A stretch of DNA of 64,000 nucleotides, taken from Ruficoccus sp. ZRK36. Lineage in GTDB: Bacteria; Verrucomicrobiota; Verrucomicrobiia; Opitutales; Cerasicoccaceae. The stretch lies in contig NZ_CP080649.1 in NCBI RefSeq assembly GCF_019603315.1, forward strand, positions 3,420,176-3,484,175, given 5' to 3'. Numbering within the stretch: the stretch's first letter is position 1; every line of letters starts with the position of its first letter. The notes under the pieces were generated by a model that saw only the letters and a list, made by a program, of their open reading frames with translations, was not told the origin of the DNA and did not search any database. The translations under genes and the position numbers were made by a program. This document shows positions 1-12,676 of the stretch, one piece after another.

Positions 1-1188
1 GCCCAGCGCTCCGCCGGTAAGGTACGCCCCTCGCTCGAAGCCTGGCTGCGCGCCTTCAAGGCAGAGAAGAGCAAACCGACCGTCACCGAGGCCGTTGAGC
101 TGGGTAACCTTTACTACGAGCTCGATAACAAGGCCCAGGCCGGGGATTGGTGGAACTACGCACTCAAGCTTCCCGACGAGGGCGATTCGCACGCTCAGGC
201 ACGTCTTGGCCTGCTCCGCCTGGCTCTCTCCCGCGAGCACTGGGATCAGGCCAACGAACTTGTCTCCCGGCTCGATGAGCAGTCCCCCACCCTCATCGAC
301 AGCAGCGACCTGGCCGGTATCCGCGAACAGCTTCAGCAGCTACAGGCCAGCACGGTGATCAAGACCCCCTCAGCCGAGCCTCCCGCAACTCCCACCGCGA
401 CACCACCCGCTTCCGCCAACGAGACCGCATCTACCTCCACCAGTGACAGCACGCCTGCCACGGGTACGATGACCACCAACGTGGCCGATCTGCCCGATGG
501 TGGCACCAAAGTCGTCGACAGCGAGGATGTCGTCCCCGCCGGTCAGGACATCGTGACGGAGGGCAATACAACCACCGGCGGCACGGACGAGCACGTCATC
601 ACGGCTACCTGGGGTCAGGGTGAAAATGCCGGATCAGCCACGGTCACAGTCGATGAGGCCGAGGGCTCCGTGGCCCCGACCCCGCTGGCCGCCCCTGAAA
701 CGGATAACCAGCCGGAAATGCCGCAAACCTCGAACGAGTACGAGCGCGGCATCATCGCCTACCAGGAGGGGAACTTCCCCGCCGCCGTCCGGCACTTCCA
801 GCTCTCACTCGCCAATGAGAACATCGAGAGTGCCCCGACCTACTACGAGCTTTCCCGCGCCTACTACGCGATCGGTCAGTGGCAACAGGCTGAGCTCTAC
901 GCCTCCGAGGCCATGCGCCGCCAGCCCCGTAACATCCAGTACCGGGCCCAGTACCTGCGCACGATTCAGAAGAGCCAGACCCGCCAGCGCCTGATGGAGG
1001 AGCTGGTCGCCGCCTACGAAGCCTTTCCCGATAGCCCGGACATCGCCCTGGCGCTGGCCCGCGGCTACGACAAGATCGAGGGCAACCCCCGCAACGCCCG
1101 CATCATGTACGAGACCTTCCTCGACATGGCCCCGCCTGACCACCCCAAGCGCGCTGAAATCGAGGAGCTGCTGGTTTACTATCCGTAG
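1..1188 (+). CDS. TPR-repeat protein, N-terminus outside window
   Basis: The frame is open from base 1 and stops at 1186-1188, so about 395 C-terminal residues are visible and the start is missing. The first ~115 residues are helical and repeat-like (YYELDNKAQAGDWWNYALKL). Residues ~116-240 are a Thr/Pro/Ala/Glu-rich low-complexity linker. From ~245 clear tetratricopeptide-type helices follow (IIAYQEGNFPAAV, then YYAIGQWQQAELY, ending ARIMYETFLDMAP). TPR proteins are protein-interaction scaffolds and no enzymatic motif is seen. The linker suggests an extended, possibly envelope-located protein, but its N-terminal signal cannot be seen. No specific function is assigned. Confidence 0.8.
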   Translation, partial: AQRSAGKVRPSLEAWLRAFKAEKSKPTVTEAVELGNLYYELDNKAQAGDWWNYALKLPDEGDSHAQARLGLLRLALSREHWDQANELVSRLDEQSPTLIDSSDLAGIREQLQQLQASTVIKTPSAEPPATPTATPPASANETASTSTSDSTPATGTMTTNVADLPDGGTKVVDSEDVVPAGQDIVTEGNTTTGGTDEHVITATWGQGENAGSATVTVDEAEGSVAPTPLAAPETDNQPEMPQTSNEYERGIIAYQEGNFPAAVRHFQLSLANENIESAPTYYELSRAYYAIGQWQQAELYASEAMRRQPRNIQYRAQYLRTIQKSQTRQRLMEELVAAYEAFPDSPDIALALARGYDKIEGNPRNARIMYETFLDMAPPDHPKRAEIEELLVYYP

Positions 1189-1255
1189 GCACTAAGCAGC
1201 GAGAGCTGCTCCGGCACGGCGGACATCTGCACTTTACGGCGCTCCAACAGGGAGC

Positions 1256-2188
1256 CTATGCCTGCCGACGACGCCACAGGCATAGCCCCAGCGCAGCCAG
1301 GCCGACCCAGGCAGCCCAGGTTTGCGGCTCGGGAACGACATTGATGCTGAACACTGTGTCAATGATCAGGTCCGTCTGCTCATCGTATTTGGTATGATCG
1401 TAAGGAAGATCGCCATAATATTGGTCATAGCGCATCTTCAGCACCCCACCCTCGGTATCGTAATAGAGGTGCCCCGAGGTCATCTTGGGGCCGGAGGATG
1501 GCTCCCCGGAGCTGTAGTAGGCCGGATCAAGCGGGTCCACAAAGCTCAAGGCAGCGTTTTCTGAAAACTGGATGATGCCGTCGTTATTGGAGTCATCCCA
1601 GACCAGGCCCGAAGCCAGCAGATAGTGCCCGCCACCACCCTCGCTGGAGGGGTACAGGATGGAAAACAGCGTTGCTGCGCCGTCTCCCAGCGAGTTCAGG
1701 AAAAACGAAGATGTGGGTGCGGAGTCCGTGATGTAGCCGGGATTGCTCCAGGTGGGCGGGTCCCAGTAGTCCGAGGATAGATACATGCCGCTGAAGAGCG
1801 TCTGCGTAAAGCCGTAGTCCGAGACGATGTATTTGTTCAGCGCATAGGGGACACGCTCGTAGGCTGTCCCTGAATTCGTCGTGTCCATATAGTCGCTCCC
1901 CATCAGCACCTCAGCAGTCGCCTCCCAGGAGCTGTACGTCGTACCTGTAAGCGTCGTACCGTAGTAGCCGGAGTAGGCATTTTGCAGGTAGGTCATGGCG
2001 TTGGTCGATGAGGTCGGCACGCAGGCCTCATTGCCAGGGAGGTCAAACGTATCGAGGCTGTATTGGTCTAGCCAGCCAAAGTACGAGCTGTTGAGGCTGA
2101 CACTGTAAGTCGTAGCATGAAGCGGAGCAGTCACCAGCGCGAGAGCGCCAGCCGCGAGAGTCAAACGGTTAAGGTATGGCACATTCAT
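1256..2188 (-). CDS. PEP-CTERM exported protein with C39-like cysteine peptidase domain
   Basis: This is a 310-residue protein with a Sec signal peptide (about residues 1-25, ending PLHA). Its C-terminal PEP-CTERM signal consists of VVPEP, a hydrophobic helix and the basic end WRRRQA. PEP-CTERM signals direct sorting and processing by exosortase in bacteria that make extracellular polysaccharide. The mature part has the layout of a papain-like C39-type peptidase: Cys56 in ACVPTSSTN, His188 in GGGGHYLLASG and Asp218 in FVDP. The residues between are rich in Tyr, Ser and Gly, as is common for exported proteins of this group. The peptidase assignment rests on motif order and spacing only. It is a single gene, divergent from dnaG. 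Confidence 0.72.
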   Translation of the reverse strand: MNVPYLNRLTLAAGALALVTAPLHATTYSVSLNSSYFGWLDQYSLDTFDLPGNEACVPTSSTNAMTYLQNAYSGYYGTTLTGTTYSSWEATAEVLMGSDYMDTTNSGTAYERVPYALNKYIVSDYGFTQTLFSGMYLSSDYWDPPTWSNPGYITDSAPTSSFFLNSLGDGAATLFSILYPSSEGGGGHYLLASGLVWDDSNNDGIIQFSENAALSFVDPLDPAYYSSGEPSSGPKMTSGHLYYDTEGGVLKMRYDQYYGDLPYDHTKYDEQTDLIIDTVFSINVVPEPQTWAAWVGLAALGLCLWRRRQA

Positions 2189-2345
2189 AGTATTAATACG
2201 TGAGAGTAGTTAAGCGAATACCGAAATGATGAGCACCTAGCGAGCCAAAATCTCCCCCGGAGCACCTTCTGATCATGAATGCTCATCAGGTACAGTGCAG
2301 ACTTGCATGGGAGGCGATAGTGGTTTCTTTTCCGGTAATAAGGGC

Positions 2346-4178
2346 ATGCCCAGGGTCAAACGTAGTAGCATCGAAAATCTCCGACAGCGGGTCAGCCTCC
2401 TGGATGTGGTTGCCCCGTACACGCAGATGAAGCGCGCCGGTGCCCAGTTTCGCGGATTGAGCCCTTTTAACGCGGAGAAGACCCCCTCGTTTTACGTCCA
2501 TCCGGAGAAAAATGTCTTCATGGACTACTCATCCGGTAACGCCGGGGACCTCTTCCGCTTCGTCCAGCTGAAGGAGAACCTGGAGTTCGGCGAAGCGGTC
2601 GAGCTGCTGGCCGAGCGCTTCAGCGTGCCGCTGGAGTACGAGGACGACGGCATGCCCCGCGAGCGCCTCTCCCTGCGCAAGGAGTTGCTCAGCCTGCACG
2701 AATTCGCCACCGACTACTACCATCGCTGCTTCCAGGCCGAGCACGCCGACTCCGCCGCCATGCGCGAGTATTGGACCGCCAACCGCCGCTTCCCCCTGGA
2801 GCTGGCGGACGAGTTCAAGATCGGCTTTGCGCCCGCTGGCGGCGGCAAGCTCCCCGACCTTTTACGGCAAAAGGGCTTCTCCGCCGAAGCCCTGCACCAG
2901 TGCGGCCTCTTTTACATCAACGACCACGACACGGAGGCCCGCAGCCCCCGGCCCCGGTTCCGCGGACGGCTCATGATCCCTATCCGCGACGTGCAGGGCC
3001 GCGTCATCGCCTTTACGGCCCGGCAGACGGACCTCACCCCGCAGGACGATCCTTCCCGCGAGGCCAAGTACATCAACTCGCCCGAGACTCCGCTCTTTAA
3101 GAAAAGCGATGTGCTCTTCGGGCTGGAGCGCGCACGCCAGCACCTCAGCGACGGGCAGAGCCTGATCCTCGTCGAGGGGCAGCTCGACTGCCTCCGCTGC
3201 GTGGAAAAAGGCATCCTCAACGCCGTGGCCCCACAGGGCACCGCCATTACCGAGCACCAGCTCGCCCTCCTGCGCCGCTACAGTAACCGCGCCGAAGTCC
3301 TTCTCGACGGCGACCGCGCCGGGCAAAAGGCCGCCCTGCGCATGCTTCCGCTCGCCCTCAAAACCGGGCTCGATGTGCGCTTCCTGTGCCTGCCCAACGG
3401 CAGCGACCCTGACGAGCTCCTGCGCGAAGGCGGCGCTGACGCCCTGGAGGCCCTTTACCGGGAGGCCCTCGGCTGGGTAGAGTTCGCCGTCTCGACCCTC
3501 CTGCCTGCAGGCACGGTCCCCGGCAGTCCAGAAGAACGCCGTGGGCTGGACGAGATCTTTAGCATCATCGCCCAGAGTGAGAGCGCCGTCATCCGCGAGC
3601 AGGCTCTCTCCGAGCTGGCCCTGCGTATGAGCCGGGTTGACCGGCTCGCCCTGCAGCGGGACTTCGAACGCTTCAGCAGCGGGCAGACCCGCCCGGCCCC
3701 ACAGGCCGAGCAACCCGCCCCGCAGAAAGTATCCGAGGCATTGACAAGCGCTGAGTCTCAGCTATTGTTAATCGCTTTGCATAGCGATAGACTGGCTCAT
3801 TCTATTTCTAATACTGTTGATCACCAGTGGGTTAACGGCAAATCAATAGAGGGCGGGCTATTGCGTAAACTGATAATAGAGTTCCAGAGTGAAAACTGGA
3901 ACGGCCTTGATGATTTTATTGAACTGCTTGAGTCCGACGAAGAAAGAAACTATCTTTATTCCCTGCTCAACCGGGATGTGGAGCTGGACGAGCCCGAGCA
4001 AACTGTGCTCGGACCCATTCAGGCGCTCTATCGCCGGCACGTTATGCAGCTACAAAAGGAGCTCGATCTCAAGCTCATGAATACGCCCGCTGACGACGCC
4101 GAGAGCATCCGCGCACTGCACCGCCAGCGGATCGAGCTTCGCAGTCAGCTAAGAAATCCCCCCGCGATCAGCCTTTAA
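2346..4178 (+). CDS. dnaG: DNA primase DnaG lacking the N-terminal zinc ligands
   Basis: DnaG makes RNA primers at the replication fork. The start at 2346 (MPRVKRSSIENLRQRV) gives 610 residues and matches the usual N-terminus; the longer frame from 2295 adds unrelated residues. The CHC2-type domain (about 35-75) keeps the EKTPSF core, but the four metal ligands are replaced: CPFH reads SPFN, and CFGC reads DYSS, giving Ser39, Asn42, Asp60 and Ser63. The TOPRIM domain is intact, with VEGQLD near 275 and DGDRAG near 319. The C-terminal helicase-binding part contains a short AT-rich stretch with rare codons (about 3735-3960). The gene lies 39 bp upstream of rpoD in the classical dnaG-rpoD order. 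Confidence 0.96.
   Translation: MPRVKRSSIENLRQRVSLLDVVAPYTQMKRAGAQFRGLSPFNAEKTPSFYVHPEKNVFMDYSSGNAGDLFRFVQLKENLEFGEAVELLAERFSVPLEYEDDGMPRERLSLRKELLSLHEFATDYYHRCFQAEHADSAAMREYWTANRRFPLELADEFKIGFAPAGGGKLPDLLRQKGFSAEALHQCGLFYINDHDTEARSPRPRFRGRLMIPIRDVQGRVIAFTARQTDLTPQDDPSREAKYINSPETPLFKKSDVLFGLERARQHLSDGQSLILVEGQLDCLRCVEKGILNAVAPQGTAITEHQLALLRRYSNRAEVLLDGDRAGQKAALRMLPLALKTGLDVRFLCLPNGSDPDELLREGGADALEALYREALGWVEFAVSTLLPAGTVPGSPEERRGLDEIFSIIAQSESAVIREQALSELALRMSRVDRLALQRDFERFSSGQTRPAPQAEQPAPQKVSEALTSAESQLLLIALHSDRLAHSISNTVDHQWVNGKSIEGGLLRKLIIEFQSENWNGLDDFIELLESDEERNYLYSLLNRDVELDEPEQTVLGPIQALYRRHVMQLQKELDLKLMNTPADDAESIRALHRQRIELRSQLRNPPAISL
3741..3768 (+). promoter_or_regulatory. Possible internal promoter for rpoD inside dnaG
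   Basis: Inside the 3' third of dnaG lie TTGACA (3741-3746) and TATTGT (3763-3768), separated by 16 bp. They sit at the start of the AT-rich stretch of this otherwise GC-rich gene. Internal rpoD promoters within dnaG are known from Escherichia coli. This one is suggested only by the hexamers and the local base composition. Confidence 0.3.
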
Positions 4179-4217
4179 TTCCCCTTTTTAATTCCTCCTG
4201 TAACCAGCCGTTCGAAC

Positions 4218-5942
<1,725 letters not shown>

Positions 5943-5976
5943 ATCTACGTCCGCACGGAGAACCCCCCTGATCACC

Positions 5977-6924
5977 ATGCGCGGGATTCGCACCGCCCTG
6001 CTTCTTTTGGCCGCCTTTTCCCTGGCGGGTACAAGCGGCTGGGCTGCTCCCCGCAAGGCTAAGCCACCGATCTCGCTGGAGCGTCAACCCGTCCAGCCGG
6101 ACAGTGATGAGGCAGAAACACCGGAGCCTGCCGATGCAGCGCCGACGCCTGCCACTTCTCCTGCTAAGCCCAGTCAGGCCTCTCCGGCAGCGACGACCGA
6201 CGTATCGACAGCGGGCATGCCCCCCGGCGCCAGCTTGACCCGAGGCTATGTGACCCAGATCAAGGGTGATGGTGTCGTTGCCCAGGATCGTACGCCCGGT
6301 CAGCCCGTGCGTAGCGGCCCCGCCCCCGACATCGTCGTGCAGGCGGTCCCGGTCGATGCAGACGGCAATCCCCTGTCCCCGGAGCCGACACCGGCGTTTG
6401 GACCATCCCCGGCTCAGCCAGAAACGGCCCTGAACGAAGCTGATTCAACTCCTGCCGAGTCCCCTCAAGAAGATGAAAAAGCCTCCGACGAGGGCGGCTT
6501 TTTCAGCTTTCTTTTCGGTTCTGACGATGATGAGGAGGAGCAGAAAGAAGAGGCTGCACAAGAGGAGACCATTCCCGTCCCGGACCTCTCCCCCGCCTCG
6601 CGTAACATGCGCATAGGCGAGCTGGTCACGATTGATAATGACCGCAGCCTGGGCGTCGTCTGGCTGGAGAGCCGCTACCTGGCGTTTTATGGACGTGAGC
6701 TGGTTCTCTCCCGCGCCGATGACCTCAGCGTGACCGGTGTGCTTCAGCTCACCACCCTGCGCAACGGCAAGGCCGTCGGCCTCAAGCGCCTCACCGGCAC
6801 TCCCCGGCGCGGAGACGAGATCATCCTGCCCGGCCCCCAGTACACCGACTACATCAACGAGCTCTACGACACCGGGCAGATCGCCCACACCCGCGACGAC
6901 CTGGACGCGGACAACGCCGAGTAG
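5977..6924 (+). CDS. Exported protein of unknown function
   Basis: Starting at ATG 5977 the protein has 315 residues and a clear signal peptide (MRGIRTALLLLAAFSLAG, then WAAP). The frame extends upstream into the end of rpoD, but that part would precede the signal peptide and is rejected. A long Pro/Ala/Glu-rich linker with an acidic run (DDDEEEQKEEAAQEE) occupies the middle. The conserved-looking part is C-terminal (~210-310), a beta-rich block with MRIGELVTIDNDRSLGVVWL and GDEIILPGPQYTDYI. I do not recognise the family. It begins 34 bp after rpoD and is followed by a terminator, so it may be the last gene of the dnaG-rpoD unit. Confidence 0.75.
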   Translation: MRGIRTALLLLAAFSLAGTSGWAAPRKAKPPISLERQPVQPDSDEAETPEPADAAPTPATSPAKPSQASPAATTDVSTAGMPPGASLTRGYVTQIKGDGVVAQDRTPGQPVRSGPAPDIVVQAVPVDADGNPLSPEPTPAFGPSPAQPETALNEADSTPAESPQEDEKASDEGGFFSFLFGSDDDEEEQKEEAAQEETIPVPDLSPASRNMRIGELVTIDNDRSLGVVWLESRYLAFYGRELVLSRADDLSVTGVLQLTTLRNGKAVGLKRLTGTPRRGDEIILPGPQYTDYINELYDTGQIAHTRDDLDADNAE

Positions 6925-6933
6925 ACCGTCCGG

Positions 6934-6969
6934 CAGCTCCCACCGCAAAGCGCATTTGGGAGTTGTTTT
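6934..6969 (+). terminator. Intrinsic terminator after the exported protein gene
   Basis: A 9-bp stem (CAGCTCCCA at 6934-6942 with TGGGAGTTG at 6957-6965, one G-T pair) is followed directly by TTTT. It lies 10 bp after the stop codon of the upstream gene. Confidence 0.6.
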
Positions 6970-7007
6970 AGCACCCTTTTGCGCGTAACTTAATCCTAAC
7001 AATTCCC

Positions 7008-7322
7008 ATGAACGCACTTAGCTCTCTCGCCTTTATTCAAAATCTGGGCTGGCAGGAAATCCTGCTTATCCTGATTATCATCCTGCTTTTGTTCGGCGCC
7101 AAGCGCCTACCGGAGCTGGCCAAGAGCCTGGGCAAGTCGATGAAGGAATTCAAGAAGGCCACCTCTGAGGCCGAGCAGACCTTTAAGAAGGCGCTCGACG
7201 ACGAAGACCAAAAGCAGCAGGCCCCCAAGCCGCAGCCCGCGCCCACTCAGCAGGCTGAAGCCGAAGCCTCCAAGGAAGCCGAGACACCCGCCTCCACCGA
7301 GACCACGACCAAGCAGTCGTAG
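7008..7322 (+). CDS. tatA: Sec-independent (twin-arginine) translocase protein TatA/TatE
   Basis: This 104-residue protein forms the pore-making component that moves folded twin-arginine proteins across the inner membrane. It has a short N-terminal periplasmic segment and one hydrophobic helix ([20 protein letters not shown]). The family FG hinge follows, then an amphipathic helix ([20 protein letters not shown]) and a charged Gln/Glu/Pro-rich tail. TatB has a longer tail and a different hinge, so TatA/E fits better. No tatB or tatC is in the window. The gene stands alone between a terminator and a repeat-rich intergenic region. Confidence 0.92.
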   Translation: MNALSSLAFIQNLGWQEILLILIIILLLFGAKRLPELAKSLGKSMKEFKKATSEAEQTFKKALDDEDQKQQAPKPQPAPTQQAEAEASKEAETPASTETTTKQS

Positions 7323-7351
7323 GCACAGAGGGGATATCTTTTTTTGGGGCA

Positions 7352-7612
7352 AACGCTCGGCGTTTGATCCGATCAAGGAGCTGAGCTCCTGGCGCATGAC
7401 CGAGTGGTGCAGTTTTGATGTTATCATCGTGTCAGCAATCGCTGAGCAGAGCATCAAAATTGGGCCGCACCATCTCGGGGAACCCTGCCAAGAGTCACGA
7501 CGTACCTTCATGGCATTTTCTCCTGAAAATGCCACAAGATGCTCACCCCTTCAAATACAGGGCTCTGTCCTGCGTAGGGGCAGCGCCTCTCAGTGCCAGC
7601 GGGGGCACCCCG
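7352..7612. repeat. Hairpin-mosaic repeat region A
   Basis: The 290-bp gap between tatA and the SUI1 gene holds no convincing gene but many short hairpins. They include CAAACGC-TCG-GCGTTTG (7352-7368), AGGAGC-TGA-GCTCCT (7376-7390), GGCATTTTC-TCCT-GAAAATGCC (7512-7533) and CGGGG-GCA-CCCCG (7600-7612). Between them, two inverted copies of a shared core word (7404-7420 plus, 7452-7473 minus) face each other across about 30 nt. The core and the GGCATTTTC hairpin recur, in the same order but inverted, at 32.5-32.6 kb. The CGGGG hairpin has relatives at 53.67 and 61.0 kb. Confidence 0.75.
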
Positions 7613-8008
7613 TTAGCCGCCGGCGAAGACCACGCGGTAACCGCGGCTCTCGAATTCGGCAGCGACAGCCTCGCGCATATCCCCCTGGATCTCGATCGAC
7701 TTCCCCTTGACTGCCCCACCGGTGCCGCAACGGGTTTTCAGCGTCTTGACCAGGGCGTCCAGCTCCTGCGGGCCGGTGTGCAGCAGCCCTTCGCCCTCGC
7801 AGAGGGTCACGGTCTTGCCACCGCGTCCGGCCTTGACGCGCTTGATGTCCACGCGACCCCGCTTTTTCTGCGGTTTGGCCACGGGGGCGGACTTCGGAGC
7901 GGGCACGGGCTTGCCCTCCGGTAAGCCGGATGATGAAAGCGCGCCAAAGGGATTGTCCGCGCTTAAATCCTGCCCGCCGTCGGTCGAAAGTTTATCTTTT
8001 TTGGCCAT
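7613..8008 (-). CDS. SUI1/YciH-family (eIF1-like) translation factor
   Basis: The 131-residue product starts at 8008 (MAKKDKLSTDG); a longer upstream frame is not supported. The N-terminal half is a Pro/Lys-rich linker (APKSAPVAKPQKKRGRV). The C-terminal half is the SUI1 fold: VTLCEGEGL, LVKTLKTRCGTGGAVKG (the conserved LKxxCGTGGxVKxG motif), IEIQGD and RGYRVVFAGG. Eukaryotic eIF1 monitors start-codon selection, and bacterial YciH has been linked to initiation fidelity. Its presence is interesting in a genome that apparently makes little use of Shine-Dalgarno pairing. The gene is monocistronic and faces tatA. Confidence 0.9.
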   Translation of the reverse strand: MAKKDKLSTDGGQDLSADNPFGALSSSGLPEGKPVPAPKSAPVAKPQKKRGRVDIKRVKAGRGGKTVTLCEGEGLLHTGPQELDALVKTLKTRCGTGGAVKGKSIEIQGDMREAVAAEFESRGYRVVFAGG

Positions 8009-8125
8009 GGAAAAATCGTTCGTTCTGTCTGCTTCAATCCTGCCACCCCAAACATAAATCTCAAGCGCAGCTTTAGACGGATCATAAAACCCCGGATGTA
8101 CCGAGCCCCTATCAAAACGCATTCA

Positions 8126-8143
8126 TGGGGGCGTAGCCCCATC
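8126..8143. repeat. ATGGGG-stem hairpin
   Basis: ATGGGG and CCCCAT flank a 6-nt loop in the gap between two minus-strand genes. The same stem with different loops is found at 53642-53659 and 61019-61035. Confidence 0.55.
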
Positions 8144-8169
8144 GGGATGCGAAGCCCCTTGGCCCTGCG

Positions 8170-8394
8170 TTACCCCTTAGGGGCGCACTTTCCACGCGCA
8201 GCCTGTTTCCCCTCGTTGAGCCACATCCAGGCTTTTTCGTAGCTGCGATTCTCTAAATAGTGAGCGAGGTCGCCCGGGATTTCTGCCTTATGGTCGCGGA
8301 CGAGCTCGTCGAGGGCTGCAACTGCCTCGGCCACATTTCGCTTATACACCACAACGGATTCGATAAGCTGATAAATACTATCTCTTAAGCTCAT
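8170..8394 (-). CDS. Small protein of unknown function
   Basis: Starting at ATG 8394 (MSLRDSIYQLIESVVVYKRN) this gives 74 residues; an ATG 9 nt upstream (8403) is possible. The protein is soluble and mostly helical: VAEAVAALDELVRDHKAEIP is followed by DLAHYLENRSYEKAWMWLNE and a basic tail. Codon use is normal for the region and the frame has no competing gene. It is divergent from sucA. I do not recognise a family. Confidence 0.6.
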   Translation of the reverse strand: MSLRDSIYQLIESVVVYKRNVAEAVAALDELVRDHKAEIPGDLAHYLENRSYEKAWMWLNEGKQAARGKCAPKG

Positions 8395-8471
8395 AGAAAA
8401 CATACGTAAATACTTGTCACAGAGGGCAGGTCAACGTATATCCTAACAATTGGCCTTATCCCCCAAACGCG

Positions 8472-11213
<2,742 letters not shown>

Positions 11214-11275
11214 TCCATATCGATTTAGCCTGACAGCTAACGCGCATGCGCCTAGCCTTATCTTAACCTTTTCTC

Positions 11276-12529
11276 ATGGCCACCGAAGTTAAAGTCCCCT
11301 CCCTGGGCGAGTCCATCACCAGCGGAATCCTCGCCTCCTGGCACGTCAACGACGGCGATTATGTCGCCAAGGACCAGCTCCTCTATGAGCTGGAGACCGA
11401 CAAAATCACCTCCGAGGGCTTAGCCGAAACCGCCGGCACCGTCTCCCTCAAGGTCGCCGAAGGCGACGAGGTCGAGATCGGCGCCATCGTCGCCGAGATC
11501 GACGAGTCCGCCAAGAAGCCGGCGGGCGGAGATGAGAAAAAGGAGGACGCACCTGCCGAGAAGAAGGACGCCGAGTCTGCCAAGGCCGAGGAAAAGCCTG
11601 CGAAGGAAGAACCGGCCCAGGAAGCGGCTTCGACCAAGAGCAAGGGCCTGCCCCCCTCCCCTGCCGTGCAGCGCATCGCCGAGGAGACCGGGATCGATCC
11701 CGCAACGATCGAGGGCACCGGCAAGGATGGTCGCGTGACCAAGGGTGACATGCTCAAGGCCGCTGAAAAGCCGGCCCCCGCCAAGAGCTCTGCTCCGGTT
11801 GCCGCGCCCGCTGCCTCCGCTGAGGACGACGGCCGCGTCACCCGCAAGAAGATGTCCCCCCTGCGCAAGAAGATTGCCCAGCGCCTCGTCGCCGCCACTC
11901 AGGAGGCCGCGCTGTTGACCACCTTTAACGAGGTGGACATGAGCCGCGTGATGGGCCTGCGCAAGAAGCATCAGGAGTCTTTCGTCGCACAGCACGGCAT
12001 CAAGCTCGGGTTCATGTCCTTCTTCGTCAAGGCCGTGGTCCACGCGCTGCAGGCCGTTCCGCAGATCAACTCACAGATCGACGGCGACACGCTGATCCAG
12101 AATCACTACTACGACGTCGGCGTGGCTGTCGGCACGGACAAGGGCCTCGTCGTCCCGGTCGTACGTGATTGCGATAAGAAGAGCTTCGCGCAGATCGAGC
12201 AGGACATCGCCGACTACGCCAAGGCTGCCCGCAACGGCAAGCTCACCATCGACGACCTCCAAGGTGGCGTCTTCACCATTTCCAACGGCGGCATCTACGG
12301 CTCCATGCTCTCGACGCCGATCCTCAATATGCCCCAGAGCGGCATCCTCGGCCTGCACAACATCCAGCAGCGTGCCGTGGTGGTGGACGGCGAGGTCGTC
12401 GCCCGCCCGATGATGTACCTCGCCATGAGCTACGACCACCGCGTCGTCGATGGCAAGGAAGCCGTCACCTTCCTCGTTAAAATCAAGGAAGCCATCGAAG
12501 ACCCCGACCGCCTGCTGTTCGGGATCTAA
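11276..12529 (+). CDS. sucB: Dihydrolipoyl succinyltransferase, E2 of 2-oxoglutarate dehydrogenase
   Basis: This 417-residue E2 core enzyme transfers succinyl groups to CoA. One N-terminal lipoyl domain carries the lipoylated lysine in [10 protein letters not shown] (Lys43). An Ala/Lys/Glu-rich hinge follows, then a peripheral subunit-binding domain ([20 protein letters not shown]). The catalytic domain ends with the active-site motif SYDHRVVDG (His388, Asp392). Its place between sucA and lpd makes the succinyl specificity likely. The 147 bp before lpd contain a repeat-like sequence, so lpd may be translated or transcribed somewhat independently. Confidence 0.97.
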   Translation: MATEVKVPSLGESITSGILASWHVNDGDYVAKDQLLYELETDKITSEGLAETAGTVSLKVAEGDEVEIGAIVAEIDESAKKPAGGDEKKEDAPAEKKDAESAKAEEKPAKEEPAQEAASTKSKGLPPSPAVQRIAEETGIDPATIEGTGKDGRVTKGDMLKAAEKPAPAKSSAPVAAPAASAEDDGRVTRKKMSPLRKKIAQRLVAATQEAALLTTFNEVDMSRVMGLRKKHQESFVAQHGIKLGFMSFFVKAVVHALQAVPQINSQIDGDTLIQNHYYDVGVAVGTDKGLVVPVVRDCDKKSFAQIEQDIADYAKAARNGKLTIDDLQGGVFTISNGGIYGSMLSTPILNMPQSGILGLHNIQQRAVVVDGEVVARPMMYLAMSYDHRVVDGKEAVTFLVKIKEAIEDPDRLLFGI

Positions 12530-12676
12530 TACGATCACGAAGGATACGAAGAGGCTTCATCCAGTTTCATCCTTTTGCCTGTTTCCAGAACCAGTAGAAT
12601 TTCTCATTAACCACCCATTGGCAGTTTGAGATAATCCTTTGTGCCTTTGCGTCTTTGTGGTTAAAAACTAAAAGTC
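12530..12676. repeat. Dispersed CACAAAG-type imperfect inverted repeat between sucB and lpd
   Basis: The gap opens with CACGAAGGATACGAAGAGG and closes with CCTTTGTGCCTTTGCGTCTT TGTGG. The closing part is roughly the reverse complement of the same CACRAAGG-type words. Similar words form longer inverted repeats at 58561-58713 and occur at 19787-19826, which marks this as a member of a dispersed family rather than a gene-specific leader. Confidence 0.5.

Noticed and set aside
7396-7710. Plus-strand frame encoding MAFSPENA-like peptide
   Set aside because: Its distinctive part is translation of the GGCATTTTC palindrome, which gives similar peptides on both strands at each repeat copy; it is repeat DNA, not a gene family.
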